64,000 bases of DNA from Streptomyces sp. NBC_00376 (GCF_036077095.1 NZ_CP107960.1:1674001-1738000), one strand, 5' to 3'; positions 26,301 through 35,424 are shown, counted from the stretch's first letter. Made by a program: numbers and translations. The notes: generated from the sequence alone by a model not told the origin.

Positions 26301-29300
26301 GGTGGCCTGCGCCTGACAGATGCGGCAGACCTGCATGGCTCTGCCAGATCTCCAGCTCGGAGCGGATCCGTTCGGCCTGTCGCAGGGCCTCGTGAGGTTC
26401 GGGCCGGCCGTCGGTCATGCCCTCGGCGAGGCGGGCCCTTCGCGCGGGGTCTGCGAGCGCGCCAGCGGCGAGCTTCTCGACGGTGCGTGCCGTCTCGATC
26501 GCAAGGCGCAGCAGGTCCGAGTCGGGGTGGCCGTCCGGGGCGTACCTCCCGAGCAGTTCGATGTCCTGCGCGCTTGCGCGCGCGACCTGGTCCGGTCCGG
26601 CTGTTCCTGCCGGCTCGGAGGCTTCCCACGCCAGGCGGAGCAATTGACCGGTTGCCTCGTGGCCGGTGACGACGCCGCGTGCGTCGTCGCGGAGGCGAGA
26701 GGGGTCCGTGTCCAGACCTCCGTACCAAGGGCCGAACAACCGGCGGTGGGTCGCCTCCTCGGCAGCGAACGACGCAGTCTCACGCCGGGCTTTGTGCGCC
26801 GCGGCGACCGCAGCACGGGCGCCGGACACCGTGCGTTCGGAGGCTCCTCCGGCTCGTCGGCCGACTGCGGTCAGGGTGTCCAGGAGCGCGATGGCCTCAC
26901 GCAGCGGGTCGAGATGGGCGCGCAGCCGACGGGCTACCGACCCCATGGGCTGCTTGATGAGCTCATCGGCGTCGGAACGGAGGCTCGGATCGTTCAACTG
27001 GGCTGTCCAGGCGCCCAGCTCATCGCGCAGTGCGACCCCCAGGCCGAGCAACTCCGGCGCGGGAGTGACGCTGTCCGCGGTCTGGGCGGCGAGTGTGGTG
27101 CGGCGGTGCGGGGCCATGACAGCGTCCGGTGCGAGCCGGTGCAGGGAATCTGCGTGCGCCGCTGCAACCTGCAGCGCGGGGACGTCGGGAAGTTCAGAGG
27201 CCGCGTAGGCGCCCAGCAGCTCTCGGTGGTCGAGTGTGAGCTGCTTGAGTCGGTCGTGTGCGGTGTGCCAGGCGAGGGCGGTCGGCAACTTGTCGTAGAG
27301 ATCGCTGCGCCACGAACCCGTGACGGTGATAGCAGCGACGGTCTTGCGGTCTGCGCGGATGCCGCTGGACAGCAGACCGCCGATGCCCCGGGAACCCTCT
27401 GTCAGCCGGTGGATCAGATCGGGAAGCCCGGGTGTGCTGAGTACCTCTTGGCGGAAGGTTTCCCGGGCCGCCTGCTCGGCGTCGGTCAAGCGGCCTGCGG
27501 CTTCGGCGATTTCAGCGACGGCTTCCCGCACGCGGGGCAGCACTGCGGGGTCGAGCCACATGGCCGGGGCGCGGTGCGGGGCGGTGGTCAGGTCGATCAG
27601 GGCGACCAGGTCTTCGGCCTCCGCCGTGCTCCGCGGTCGGTCGAGGCCCAGCAGCGCGGACGCGGACTCGGCATGCCGCTCAGCGGATTCGAGGGTATCG
27701 GCGAGGGCGGAGAGCCGGTCGAGAACCTCTGCGGCGTATCGCCGCGTGAACGATGTGATGTCCAGTCCGGCCGGCTTCAGCTCGGCGAGAGCCTGTTCGG
27801 CCGCGGACGGATCCGCGCTGAGCCCGATGGGAAGGTCGGCCCATCCGGGCCCGGCCAGCGCGGTGGCTTCCGCCTGCGCGGACAGGACCTTGTCGCGGCG
27901 GGCGGAGAAGGCACGCAGTCGGTCGGCGATGACACGCACGGCAGCCTGATCGGCCTTCGCCGCGCCACCGGGTTCGAGCCAGGGCCCGAGCGGTCGGTGC
28001 GCACTTCCGGTCAGCTCGACGATGTCGCACACCTGGGTGGCTGCTTCGGTGTTGCGGGGAACATCGAGTCCGAACCGCAGAGCCAAGTCCGAGAGATTTC
28101 CATGCGTACGGTCGAGCCCGTCCGCGGTCGTTTCGAATTCCCGGGCCAGTTCGCCCGCCCGCTCTTCCGTGAGAGGGGACAGGTCGGCCCCGGGGGGCAA
28201 GAGGCTGGTCAGTGTGCTCTCCGCAGCACTCTTCTCCGCCGTCAGGCGCGCCGAGAGCTCCTCCCAGCGTGCACCGGCTGCGGACCGTGCGGAGGCCGCT
28301 GCGCGGTTCGCCTTCCTCAGCTCGGTGAGGAAGGCGTCGACCGGGTTGTCCACCGTCTCGGCGAAGTCGTCGCTGGTCAGCCAGTGTTCGGGCACGGCGC
28401 GCCGGGACTCGATGAGCGACAGAAGACCGGTGAGCCGGACGACGCCGCTCTCGTCACCGGCGGGAGATCCTCCTGGCCCGAGCTCCGGGTAGCGGGACAC
28501 GGCCGTGACAAGCCCTTCGAGGGCAGCCACGGCCTGGTCGAGCGCGGGTCGCGGATGCGCGGTGCCGGCGCGCAGGTCCCGCCACGGGAAGGACGGGTCG
28601 GCGACCGCCTGCCAGGCGTCCGCGATGGCCTTGGTGGCCTCGATGACCAGGTGCAGGTCCTGGCTGCTGAGGGTGGCGGCGTCGAACGGCTTCTGGTCCT
28701 TGCCGCCGCCGGCCGCCGGGGTCAGATATGCGACGGGTGCGTCGGAAAGCCGTCCCACTCTGCCGATCACGTCGTGCAGGGTCTTGCCGAGCGGCTCGCA
28801 GACCTCGTTCATCGCGTCGGCGTAGCCGCTGAGCGCCTGGCGGGTCTCGCGGGCCAAGGTGACGGCCTGTTGCGAGAGCTGGGGCGCCTGCGGTTCCTCT
28901 TCGAGCGCCCGGCCCAGCTCCTGTGCCACCGCTCGGCGGCTGGTGTTGTGACTGTGCAGGGCGAGCGCGTACGAGTCCAGGCCGACCGACCGGAGGCGGT
29001 CGAGCACGACATCGAGGGCGGCGGCCTTCTCACTGACGAAGAGCACGCTGCGGCCCGCATGCATGAGACCGGCGATCATGTTGGTGATCGTCTGGCTCTT
29101 CCCGGTGCCGGGAGGGCCGTCGAGCACGAAGGACTGTCCCGCCACAGCGGCGGCCACAGCCTGACGCTGGGAGGCATCGGCGTCGAGGACCAGCGGGCTG
29201 TCCTCGGGCGGGCTGAGCTGGTCGATGCGGTCGAGATCGATCTCCTCGAAGTCGAAGCGATCGGAGGCCAGACCGGCCTTGGGCCCGAGGGCCACCGCTT

Positions 29301-30090
29301 TGACCAGATCGCTGGCCAGGACGCGGCTCTCGTTCTCCAGCAGGTCCTGGTACATCGACTCCTTGTGGGAGGCGAACAGCGCGAGTACGACGCGGGGCGA
29401 CACCTTCCAGCCGGGCTTGCCCGCCACCGACTCGGTGACGGCGGCCAGTACGGCGCCGAGGTCGGTCGGATCCTGCTCGGTGACGGGCACCCAGTCGATG
29501 TGGAATTGTTCCAGCTTCACTTTGAGAGCCGGGTTGAGGCGCGGCTCCTCATCCTCGTTGAGCTCGAGGCGCATCCGCCCGTTGGGCATCCGGGTGATTC
29601 GGGCGGGCATCAGGACCAGCGGGGCGTCGCTGCCCGTCTCGGCTCCGTCCTCGCGCCAGTGCAGGACGCCGGCGCCGAGTTGCAGCGTCCACAGACCGTA
29701 ATCGTTGAATATCTGGGTCGACCGGCTCCGCAGACCGGTCAGGGCACGCTGAAGGGCTGACCCTGTGGCCTTCTGCGTCACGATGCCGTCCGCGGAACTC
29801 CGGGTCACAGCCGGCCGGCGCGCGGCGGTGCCGCCCTCGGCCGAGCCCGCTTCCTCCTCGCCCGAAAGTTCCTCGTCCGGAAGCGGAGCGAAGTCCCATC
29901 CACGCTCCAAGCCCCGTACCAGTGTCTCCGCAGAGGGCTGCGTGATCTCCAAGGTCGCCGACTTGGTGTGGCGGAAGTTGAGCAGGCGATTGCGCCCGCT
30001 CAGGTCCACAAGGGAGGTCCGCCAGTCGGCGAGAACCTGCTTGAGTCGTTCCAGGTCTGTACCGCCACCGAACGTGCCCGGAATTGTCAC
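23326..30090 (-). CDS. DUF4011-helicase-Vsr-type nuclease protein (Hhe-like defence protein)
   Basis: This 2,254-aa protein has the order DUF4011 N-terminus (about 10-190, WRTSLVDLSGRNRLLNFRHT), an SF1 helicase, a Vsr/MTES_1575-type restriction endonuclease domain (about 1,895-1,990, SPFEEEVLDVLRGWGYSVQP then IECDGAMYHSSRAARDRDRLR) and a C-terminal DUF3320-like domain. Walker A DGPPGTGKSQT lies near residue 323, but the DEAS box (VVIFDEASQVLPQ) is only near 1,600, so about 1,250 mostly helical residues are inserted between motifs I and II. Motif VI reads NVAVTRARRRMEVVASF. This architecture was reported as the single-protein Hhe defence system. The GTG at 30090 is chosen for its AAGGA ribosome site; an ATG 84 bases upstream is possible. 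It lies downstream of pglW on the same strand, 209 bp away. Confidence 0.85.
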   Translation of the reverse strand: MTIPGTFGGGTDLERLKQVLADWRTSLVDLSGRNRLLNFRHTKSATLEITQPSAETLVRGLERGWDFAPLPDEELSGEEEAGSAEGGTAARRPAVTRSSADGIVTQKATGSALQRALTGLRSRSTQIFNDYGLWTLQLGAGVLHWREDGAETGSDAPLVLMPARITRMPNGRMRLELNEDEEPRLNPALKVKLEQFHIDWVPVTEQDPTDLGAVLAAVTESVAGKPGWKVSPRVVLALFASHKESMYQDLLENESRVLASDLVKAVALGPKAGLASDRFDFEEIDLDRIDQLSPPEDSPLVLDADASQRQAVAAAVAGQSFVLDGPPGTGKSQTITNMIAGLMHAGRSVLFVSEKAAALDVVLDRLRSVGLDSYALALHSHNTSRRAVAQELGRALEEEPQAPQLSQQAVTLARETRQALSGYADAMNEVCEPLGKTLHDVIGRVGRLSDAPVAYLTPAAGGGKDQKPFDAATLSSQDLHLVIEATKAIADAWQAVADPSFPWRDLRAGTAHPRPALDQAVAALEGLVTAVSRYPELGPGGSPAGDESGVVRLTGLLSLIESRRAVPEHWLTSDDFAETVDNPVDAFLTELRKANRAAASARSAAGARWEELSARLTAEKSAAESTLTSLLPPGADLSPLTEERAGELAREFETTADGLDRTHGNLSDLALRFGLDVPRNTEAATQVCDIVELTGSAHRPLGPWLEPGGAAKADQAAVRVIADRLRAFSARRDKVLSAQAEATALAGPGWADLPIGLSADPSAAEQALAELKPAGLDITSFTRRYAAEVLDRLSALADTLESAERHAESASALLGLDRPRSTAEAEDLVALIDLTTAPHRAPAMWLDPAVLPRVREAVAEIAEAAGRLTDAEQAARETFRQEVLSTPGLPDLIHRLTEGSRGIGGLLSSGIRADRKTVAAITVTGSWRSDLYDKLPTALAWHTAHDRLKQLTLDHRELLGAYAASELPDVPALQVAAAHADSLHRLAPDAVMAPHRRTTLAAQTADSVTPAPELLGLGVALRDELGAWTAQLNDPSLRSDADELIKQPMGSVARRLRAHLDPLREAIALLDTLTAVGRRAGGASERTVSGARAAVAAAHKARRETASFAAEEATHRRLFGPWYGGLDTDPSRLRDDARGVVTGHEATGQLLRLAWEASEPAGTAGPDQVARASAQDIELLGRYAPDGHPDSDLLRLAIETARTVEKLAAGALADPARRARLAEGMTDGRPEPHEALRQAERIRSELEIWQSHAGLPHLSGAGHQLLTLPLDEAARWFRAHVEPFEDAADLVHSVARVADTPHDLTLGRAREAVTAVVQARAAAARFTEDSSAHRDLLGELYRSTATNRSDVLDALDWAQKVRRTSDGAHSAPLTPAAAHTMLTAPADPSAAQRHQDWRRQRDALAEHFQPPRDRDLRRELQQSLSAARTYLSRLDDDPYGPEAWTSCAQALTRLKGYGLDGLPGQLAQRDVSAAEFPAAMERAVLTAWIERRFELDARLKPMRAVERDQLVERFRTADRDLVEAAHADVIAACNDRRPRRTSVGQAAVLRRQAQLKTRHMPVRRLLGETREVVRLIKPCFMMSPLTVSQFLPSDFRFDVVIFDEASQVLPQDAVNSIYRGDALIVAGDQKQLPPTSFFSAGGDSDEDDEWDEDGAVGFESVLDACKASGVLRGLPLRWHYRSRHENLIAFSNHEFYDNTMVTFPGALEQSPDVGVEFIKADGVYDKGGRSNNLLEAARVAQRVIHHFATRPGLTLGVVALSKAQAEAIEEAVQRARAARPDLDRFFTDDRLDGFFVKNLETVQGDERDVIILSVGYGPDQQGKLASSFGPINREGGWRRLNVAVTRARRRMEVVASFYGGDLRDSPNKSVQHLKRYLQYAQHGPQVLQTQAADPDAAPESPFEEEVLDVLRGWGYSVQPQVGVAGFRIDMAVRHPAAPGSYALGIECDGAMYHSSRAARDRDRLRESVLSDLGWKLHRIWGTDWYRSRRDAMARLRAAVEAACAQNPHESRPEPERVPVVVEETPQARDAAAPAATGAAPPAASAPTVTFVPVDDGPAPWSRPYQEAEDVELDKLRKASARRRNRHGIELQDPDAGGVVGDVVRCVIEVEGPVTEELIFTRVRSAWGLARSGQVIQDRIRRVLRKLVTKGEIVRVGDAYDRPGHEVEVARTPTSRFTRKVTQVPSAERQLALRSVVEESPGVQRAELLREVARFFGWARLGSDIRDALTDDIDDLVAQGALDETDGGLLPGDGD

Positions 30091-30299
30091 TCTGGTCCTT
30101 GCTCCTCGTCCAGCTTCTCCGGGGCCGACGGAGCGCACACGCCCCCGGGTACGTGCTGAACCCGGGGCAGACACACGGCAGGGTCGTGTTCACACAGTCG
30201 CCCTGGCCGGATTGGTCCCGCTGATCCCCCTGAACGGTGGATTCTACGACCAGCGTTGCGTTGAGTGAAGTGCCGAATACAGCCAGGTAGAAAGGAGGC

Positions 30300-33200
30300 T
30301 CAGGCTGTCTCGGCGGCTGTGGCCTTGAGCCCCTTGAGGAACAGCGAGTCCAGCACCGCCCACTCGGTCGCCCGGTCCACGACTTCCACCGTACGGCCGT
30401 CCAGGGACGGCGTCTGCTTCGGGTCCTCCATCGGGCACAGCCACCACAGGCCGTGCGGGCTCTGCGCCGGGCGGCGGGCCGCCTGTTGCAGGGTCACCAG
30501 CAGGTCGTGGCCGCCGCCGTCGAAGTAGCGGGCGAGGAGCCCCGCGTTGTGGACGAACAGCACCGTCTTGGGGCCCGCCTCCTCCGCCATACCGACGAGG
30601 CGCTCCGACATCCGCCCGGTGACCCGTTGGACGTACGAGCGCAGGCCCGGCTTCAGCTCTCCGCTGCCGGTGAAGGCGGAGTCCGCACGCAGCACCTTGG
30701 ACCAGTCGGTGTTCAACTCGTCGGCCAGCGCCCGGAAGATGTTCAGGAACTCCTTGTTGAAGTCCACCGGGACGACTCCGAAGTCGGCTGCCACCGCAGC
30801 CGCCGCACCCGGCAGGTCGGCGCCCTTGAGGGTCAGCGCGAGGAAGCCTCCGCGCTCGGCAGACGTGGTGAGCCTCGTGCGCAGCACGGCCTGCGGGTCC
30901 CGCCCGGCCGCCGCTGCGGTCCGGGCCTCGGCGACCAGCACGCTGGTACGGGTGAAGGTGGAGCTCGACCAGCGTGCTCCCTCGACCGCCGGAGGGAAGA
31001 AGCGCCTGCGAACGGTGTCGTACTCGAGCGGGAAGCCGGCTTCCTTGAGCACGTCCTCGATCTCGATGTGCGTGGGCGCATCAGGAACCGGCACCGATGG
31101 GAACCGTGCCTTGACGCGTGCCACGAGTTCACTGATCGAGATGCCCGTCTCCCGGCGCACTCCGGCGGCGGCCTGGGAGATACGCAGGGCGCGGGCCAGC
31201 CCGAGTGCCTTGGGGTAGATCTCCAGGCGTGGCGATGCGGAGGCATGCCGGGCGACCACCGCGGCGAGGCCGACCAGGCGGGTGTCGGCGAGCGGAGTCA
31301 TCCCGCTGGGTGCCGCCACCTCGCGCAGGGTGCGCACGACGGTGGCCCGGCCCGGCAGCGGGTCCTCATCGGCCAGCCGGTCGGCCTCCGCACCGAGGGC
31401 TGCCGCGTAGTCGGCCAGCTCCTGCGGGGTGGGGTCGTCCGTGCCCGGCAGCGAGTCGAGTGCCAGCAGGACACGGTTGCCGCGGCGCAGCACTTCGAGG
31501 CGCGGATCATGTTCAGTGCCGCGCTGAAGGGCCTCGGCGTCAGCGGCTGCGCGGACGACGGCCAGAGCCTTGGCCAGCGTGCGCTCGGGGGTGTCGTCCC
31601 CGGCGCCGTGCCTCACACGGAGTTCGGCAGCCGCTTCCTGGACCGTCATCACACGCCCCGACTGGGCCAGGATCTGTACCAGCTCGTCTCGGATCTGCGG
31701 GATCCAGTCGGTGGCGGCCCACTCCTCGATCGCGGCCACATGATGGCGGGAGACAGTGGCCTGACTGCTGCCCAGGTGCTTGGCAATGGCCGTCTGCGGT
31801 GGCCATGCCCCGAGCGGGGAGAGCCCACCGCCATCGGCGGCCGAGCGCGGAAGACCGAGCGTGAGACGGATGATGTCGGGGCGCAGATTGCCCTTCCGGG
31901 CCGGTCCAGGTGTGAGGCGTGAGGCGAGCGAGTCGACGGGTTCGGCGGCGACGAGCTGCGCCTGTGCCTGCGGATCGGCGGACAGTGACCGCGACACAGG
32001 GGCCGCTGCGAAAGAGGCGGGCTCCGCTGGCGGCCGCCGCAGCATCGCCGTCCACTGCTTGTGGCGCCGGTTGAGCTCCCTGCGTACGAGCGTTCCCGCA
32101 CCACGGGCACGGGCAATCGTGTGCGGGGGGACATCGAGCAGTTCCTCGACGGTGCCCGCGCTCAGACCATTGGCGACAGAGACGGCGCGCGGGGAGAGTC
32201 CGGCCGCCTCCAAGGCGGTGGTCAGCTCGGCGGCAGCGGCGGCCGTCTCACGGGCTTCCTCCGTGCTGGCGGCGACGGCCCCGACAGTGGCAGGGGTGGT
32301 GGCCGGCTTCGCCGAGTCCGCGGTGCGGAAGATCTGCCGCCACGCGTTCTCCATCTGCTTGAAGGTGTCGAAGCGACGGTCGACGTCACGGTGCAGGGCG
32401 CGCTGGAAGAAGACGGTGAGACCGTCGCGAAGTCCCGGCTCGAACAGCTCGGCCGCGACGAACAGTGCGACGTCCTCGCTCATGCGAGGGTCGGTCTGGC
32501 CGTCACCCCAGACGGGACGCTCTCCCGAAGCCATCTCGTGCAAGGTCACAGCCGCCGCGTAACGCTCGGCGTGATCGTCGTACAGCGAGCGGCGGGTGCT
32601 ACCGAGGAACGGGTCGAGGTAGCCGCGCGTACCCGCCGTGATGTCGCGCTCGGAGGCGTCCGCCAGGGAGAAGTCGAAGAGCAGCAGCTCCCACGAACCA
32701 TCGTTGCGCTTGTGCAGGCCGAGGTTGTCCGGCTTGATGTCGCGGTGCCGGGTGCCCTTGGCGGCGAGTTGGTCGAGCGCAATGAAGAGGTCGTTGCCGT
32801 ACCGCTCCAACTGGTCGTAGGTCAGGCGCCCTTCGCCGCGCAGCCGTGCGCCGAGGGAGGACTCCCCCGCGTATTCGAGTTCCAGGACGGTGTGACCGGC
32901 GATCTCGCGGGGTTCTTCGAGGAGCCTGACGATCCGGCCGCCGCCCACCGCCTTGAGTGCCTGGGCCTCTGCGTACAGCCGGGCGTCCTTGTCCTGGTCG
33001 AGCGCAACCTTGAAGACGCGTTCCTCGACGACCGCCCTGCCGTCCGGTCCTTCGGCCTCTTCCACCACCCGCTCGACCAGCAGTGCGCGGGCCGTGGCCC
33101 CCGTTCCGAGTACCCGCCGGACCATCCAGGTCTCATCGACCGACTGCCCGGGCACCGCCGTAAGAGGGTCGGTCTCGACGGACACGGACTGGTCGGGAAC

Positions 33201-34721
33201 GGTGGTCTGCTGTTCGGCCTCGTTCAGCAGATCCAGGAAGCGCTCCGTCGAAGGCAGCCGGTCCACGACTTCCGCACGCGTGGCGCGGTAGACGAGGTCG
33301 TCGAGGCTGTCGGAGAGCCCATCTGCCACTGCGTAGGGGTGCAGCCCACCCTCCGCGGACAACCGCTCGATCAGCGCGCTGCGCCGGTCTGCCGGGGGCT
33401 CCCCCGTGAGCAGGAGATACGCGAGCGATCCCAGTCCGAAAAGGTCCAGGTCCACCGGATCGGCGAACTCCTGGTCGGTCTCCGGGGCCAGAAAGACCTG
33501 AGAAGCGTCTTCGATCAGGGTGCCATCAAGCGGGGTGTCGCCGATGGAGCGCATCGAAGTGGTGTCGAAATCACGGGCGGCCGTCTGCCAGTCCGTGATC
33601 CGAACCACGGGATCGGAACCGTCCTCGTTGGCCGAGACATAAACCGACCGAGCGGCGAGCGCACGGTGGTAGAGGGAGCGGTTGTGGGCGTAGCGGAGCG
33701 CCTCGGCAAGCTGGCGTACCAGGTCCAGCCTGGTCTCCGGGGTGAGCTTGCCGCCGTAGGCGTCCAAGTAGGCGTCGAGCCGCAGATCGGTGTGGCGGTG
33801 GCGAAAAAGAATCGCCGGGCCGCCCTGGTGTTGGCGGATCTGTACAGCCTGCGCGATGCCACGGTGCGTGATCCCCTGCAGCACCTGGTACTCGCGGCGG
33901 GCTGCACGATCCGCGGCTCGCTTGGCTGCCTCCCCGGCCAGCTGCTCGACCAGGTATATCCGGACGCGCCCGCCCTCCTGGACCAGCCCGTCATCGCGGA
34001 CAGCCAGACGGTCCTCCCAGCCGGGGCCCGCGTCCAGCACGCCGGGTTCCAGCTTCCAGTCGTCGCCGTACCGGAGGTGTGCGGTGGAGTCGCTGATGCC
34101 GATCTTCTGCATCAGCTGCTCCAGCAGCTGGGCGGACTGTGGAGTGACGCGCCAGCTCTCGCGCTCCGGCGGCTTGCCGAGCAGGTCGTCCCAGATCTTG
34201 CCGAGTCCGCCGGCACCGTCATTGCGGCCGTACACGTTGATCCGCTGGAACTCGTCGAGACCGCTCACCAGGCCGGGTGCATGGAGAAAAACTGCAGGCT
34301 TGATGAACGGGACCCGCCGCGGATCGACGCCCATGGACCGTGCAGCCCGCTCCAACTGGCCCTTGAGTTCCTTGCACTTCAGGTCAGTGAGGTGCAGCGG
34401 GTTCTTCAGTGTGCGGACGCGGTCGTCATGGAACTGCCAGGTGTCGCCGTGGTTGATGACTCGGCCGGGGTGCCCCTTGAGCTCCAGCAGATACAGACCA
34501 CCGGGCACGGCAATGAAGAGGTCGCACTCGTTGGTGCGGCCGGAGGCCGCGGTAAAGGAGAACGTGGCCCAGGCACGGTACGGCTCGGCAGCCGGCATCA
34601 GCTGCCGGACGTGATCGAGCCCTTCCTGCTCCCACGAAAAGGTGGAACGGCGCGACTGAAACCAGCGCTCCTTGCGCGGAGGGCCCGGCTTCGGGGCCGA
34701 AGGCGTTCCTGCTGCCGTCAC
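30300..34721 (-). CDS. pglW: BREX-2 serine/threonine kinase PglW
   Basis: PglW is the large kinase of the Pgl/BREX-2 system, known for autophosphorylation. This 1,473-aa protein begins with a NERD nuclease-related domain (EQEGLDHVRQL, then ECDLFIAVPGGLYLLELKGH). A degenerate kinase follows: near residue 350 it has YHRALAARSVYVS instead of HRD and RITDWQ instead of DFG. The second kinase is intact, with HRDIKPDN near residue 659 and a DFS in place of DFG. The C-terminal 600 residues include an HTH-like segment (TAIAKHLGSSQATVSRHHV) and regions typical of PglW. I chose the GTG at 34721 because GGAGGT lies about 6 bases upstream; an in-frame ATG at 34826 is less likely. It is the first BREX gene in the direction of transcription. 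Confidence 0.92.
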   Translation of the reverse strand: MTAAGTPSAPKPGPPRKERWFQSRRSTFSWEQEGLDHVRQLMPAAEPYRAWATFSFTAASGRTNECDLFIAVPGGLYLLELKGHPGRVINHGDTWQFHDDRVRTLKNPLHLTDLKCKELKGQLERAARSMGVDPRRVPFIKPAVFLHAPGLVSGLDEFQRINVYGRNDGAGGLGKIWDDLLGKPPERESWRVTPQSAQLLEQLMQKIGISDSTAHLRYGDDWKLEPGVLDAGPGWEDRLAVRDDGLVQEGGRVRIYLVEQLAGEAAKRAADRAARREYQVLQGITHRGIAQAVQIRQHQGGPAILFRHRHTDLRLDAYLDAYGGKLTPETRLDLVRQLAEALRYAHNRSLYHRALAARSVYVSANEDGSDPVVRITDWQTAARDFDTTSMRSIGDTPLDGTLIEDASQVFLAPETDQEFADPVDLDLFGLGSLAYLLLTGEPPADRRSALIERLSAEGGLHPYAVADGLSDSLDDLVYRATRAEVVDRLPSTERFLDLLNEAEQQTTVPDQSVSVETDPLTAVPGQSVDETWMVRRVLGTGATARALLVERVVEEAEGPDGRAVVEERVFKVALDQDKDARLYAEAQALKAVGGGRIVRLLEEPREIAGHTVLELEYAGESSLGARLRGEGRLTYDQLERYGNDLFIALDQLAAKGTRHRDIKPDNLGLHKRNDGSWELLLFDFSLADASERDITAGTRGYLDPFLGSTRRSLYDDHAERYAAAVTLHEMASGERPVWGDGQTDPRMSEDVALFVAAELFEPGLRDGLTVFFQRALHRDVDRRFDTFKQMENAWRQIFRTADSAKPATTPATVGAVAASTEEARETAAAAAELTTALEAAGLSPRAVSVANGLSAGTVEELLDVPPHTIARARGAGTLVRRELNRRHKQWTAMLRRPPAEPASFAAAPVSRSLSADPQAQAQLVAAEPVDSLASRLTPGPARKGNLRPDIIRLTLGLPRSAADGGGLSPLGAWPPQTAIAKHLGSSQATVSRHHVAAIEEWAATDWIPQIRDELVQILAQSGRVMTVQEAAAELRVRHGAGDDTPERTLAKALAVVRAAADAEALQRGTEHDPRLEVLRRGNRVLLALDSLPGTDDPTPQELADYAAALGAEADRLADEDPLPGRATVVRTLREVAAPSGMTPLADTRLVGLAAVVARHASASPRLEIYPKALGLARALRISQAAAGVRRETGISISELVARVKARFPSVPVPDAPTHIEIEDVLKEAGFPLEYDTVRRRFFPPAVEGARWSSSTFTRTSVLVAEARTAAAAGRDPQAVLRTRLTTSAERGGFLALTLKGADLPGAAAAVAADFGVVPVDFNKEFLNIFRALADELNTDWSKVLRADSAFTGSGELKPGLRSYVQRVTGRMSERLVGMAEEAGPKTVLFVHNAGLLARYFDGGGHDLLVTLQQAARRPAQSPHGLWWLCPMEDPKQTPSLDGRTVEVVDRATEWAVLDSLFLKGLKATAAETA

Positions 34722-35040
34722 GGTCCGACCTCCGCGGTATCCATCTCGCTCTGCGAACGAACGCACAATCCCGCCCGACCTTACCTCGGGCCTGACCGGC
34801 CGCACCCGCCCCCATCGGCTGGGCATCCGGCCTGCGGTGACTTCGCCGAGGCGTTGATTCGCCTCTCCGACCGTGCGATAGCGTTGCTGTGCGCCGCGCG
34901 CCCTCCCCGGAGGGTGTACGGGGTACGGTCCTGCGCTGCACGCGATTTCGGTGGTCCGGTGGCCTCACTTCGGTGAGTACGGAGAGTTCCCGGTTGGGAG
35001 CCTTCCCTTCCGCCCGACTCCCGAAGGAGATGCTCTCCGC
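34722..35040. other. Divergent intergenic region upstream of pglW
   Basis: About 319 bases between the pglW start and a small plus-strand ORF. It holds a small hairpin, CTCAC-TTCG-GTGAG at 34964-34977, with a stable UUCG-type tetraloop. It must include the pglW promoter, but I could not define -35/-10 elements with confidence. Confidence 0.4.
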
Positions 35041-35169
35041 ATGCCCCACCCCAAGTACACGCCCGCACGCCACACCTGGGTACGCGACATCCTCATCGGC
35101 GTCGCCGCGAGCTTCGGCTCGGACCTGGTGTGGAATGCCGTGCAGGCGGCAGCGCACCTTCTCGGCTAG
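35041..35169 (+). CDS. Small hypothetical protein (42 aa)
   Basis: An ATG preceded by GAAGGAG (11 bases away) opens a 42-codon frame: a basic, Tyr/Arg-containing N-terminus (MPHPKYTPARHTWVRD) followed by an amphipathic or hydrophobic helix (ILIGVAASFGSDLVWNAVQA). Tiny proteins of this pattern recur in Streptomyces genomes. I do not recognise a function. It is divergent from pglW and lies 255 bases before the first nuclease-helicase gene. Confidence 0.45.
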   Translation: MPHPKYTPARHTWVRDILIGVAASFGSDLVWNAVQAAAHLLG

Positions 35170-35347
35170 CCGAGGGGCGGCGGGTCCGGGGACCCGCCAT
35201 CACCCGTGTGCCGGGAGCCCGCGCGAGGCGATACAGCAGCGGGACCGTCCATACGGCGCGCTGCAGGAAACCCGACACGAGGGCCGTCCTCGGATCAATC
35301 GATTGTTGTTCACGATCGACCAAGTCCGGCTAGGGTACGTCGAAAGT

Positions 35348-35397
35348 CATTGCGGCCCGACGGGCTTCCGTTCAGGAAACGCCCCCACCCGCACGAG
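35348..35397 (+). repeat. Leader repeat, copy 1 (upstream of first nuclease-helicase gene)
   Basis: Two blocks are identical to copy 2 at 37445-37513: a 23-base block at 35348-35370 containing the dyad GCCCGACGGGC, and a 19-base block at 35379-35397 (ACGCCCCCACCCGCACGAG). The spacer is 8 bases here and 27 in copy 2. The repeat ends about 27 bases before the start codon and is likely a shared leader or regulatory element. Confidence 0.65.
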
Positions 35398-35424
35398 ATC
35401 CATCGTGCCTGTGGGGAACTCCCA

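Noticed and set aside
24445..29760. Very long plus-strand open frames opposite the Hhe-like gene
   Set aside because: They are antisense shadows of a GC-rich gene, with no recognisable protein features.
1..34721. DISARM or a type I restriction system
   Set aside because: There is no DISARM drmA/B/C set and no HsdR/S. The NERD-kinase PglW together with PglX and PglY fits BREX type 2.
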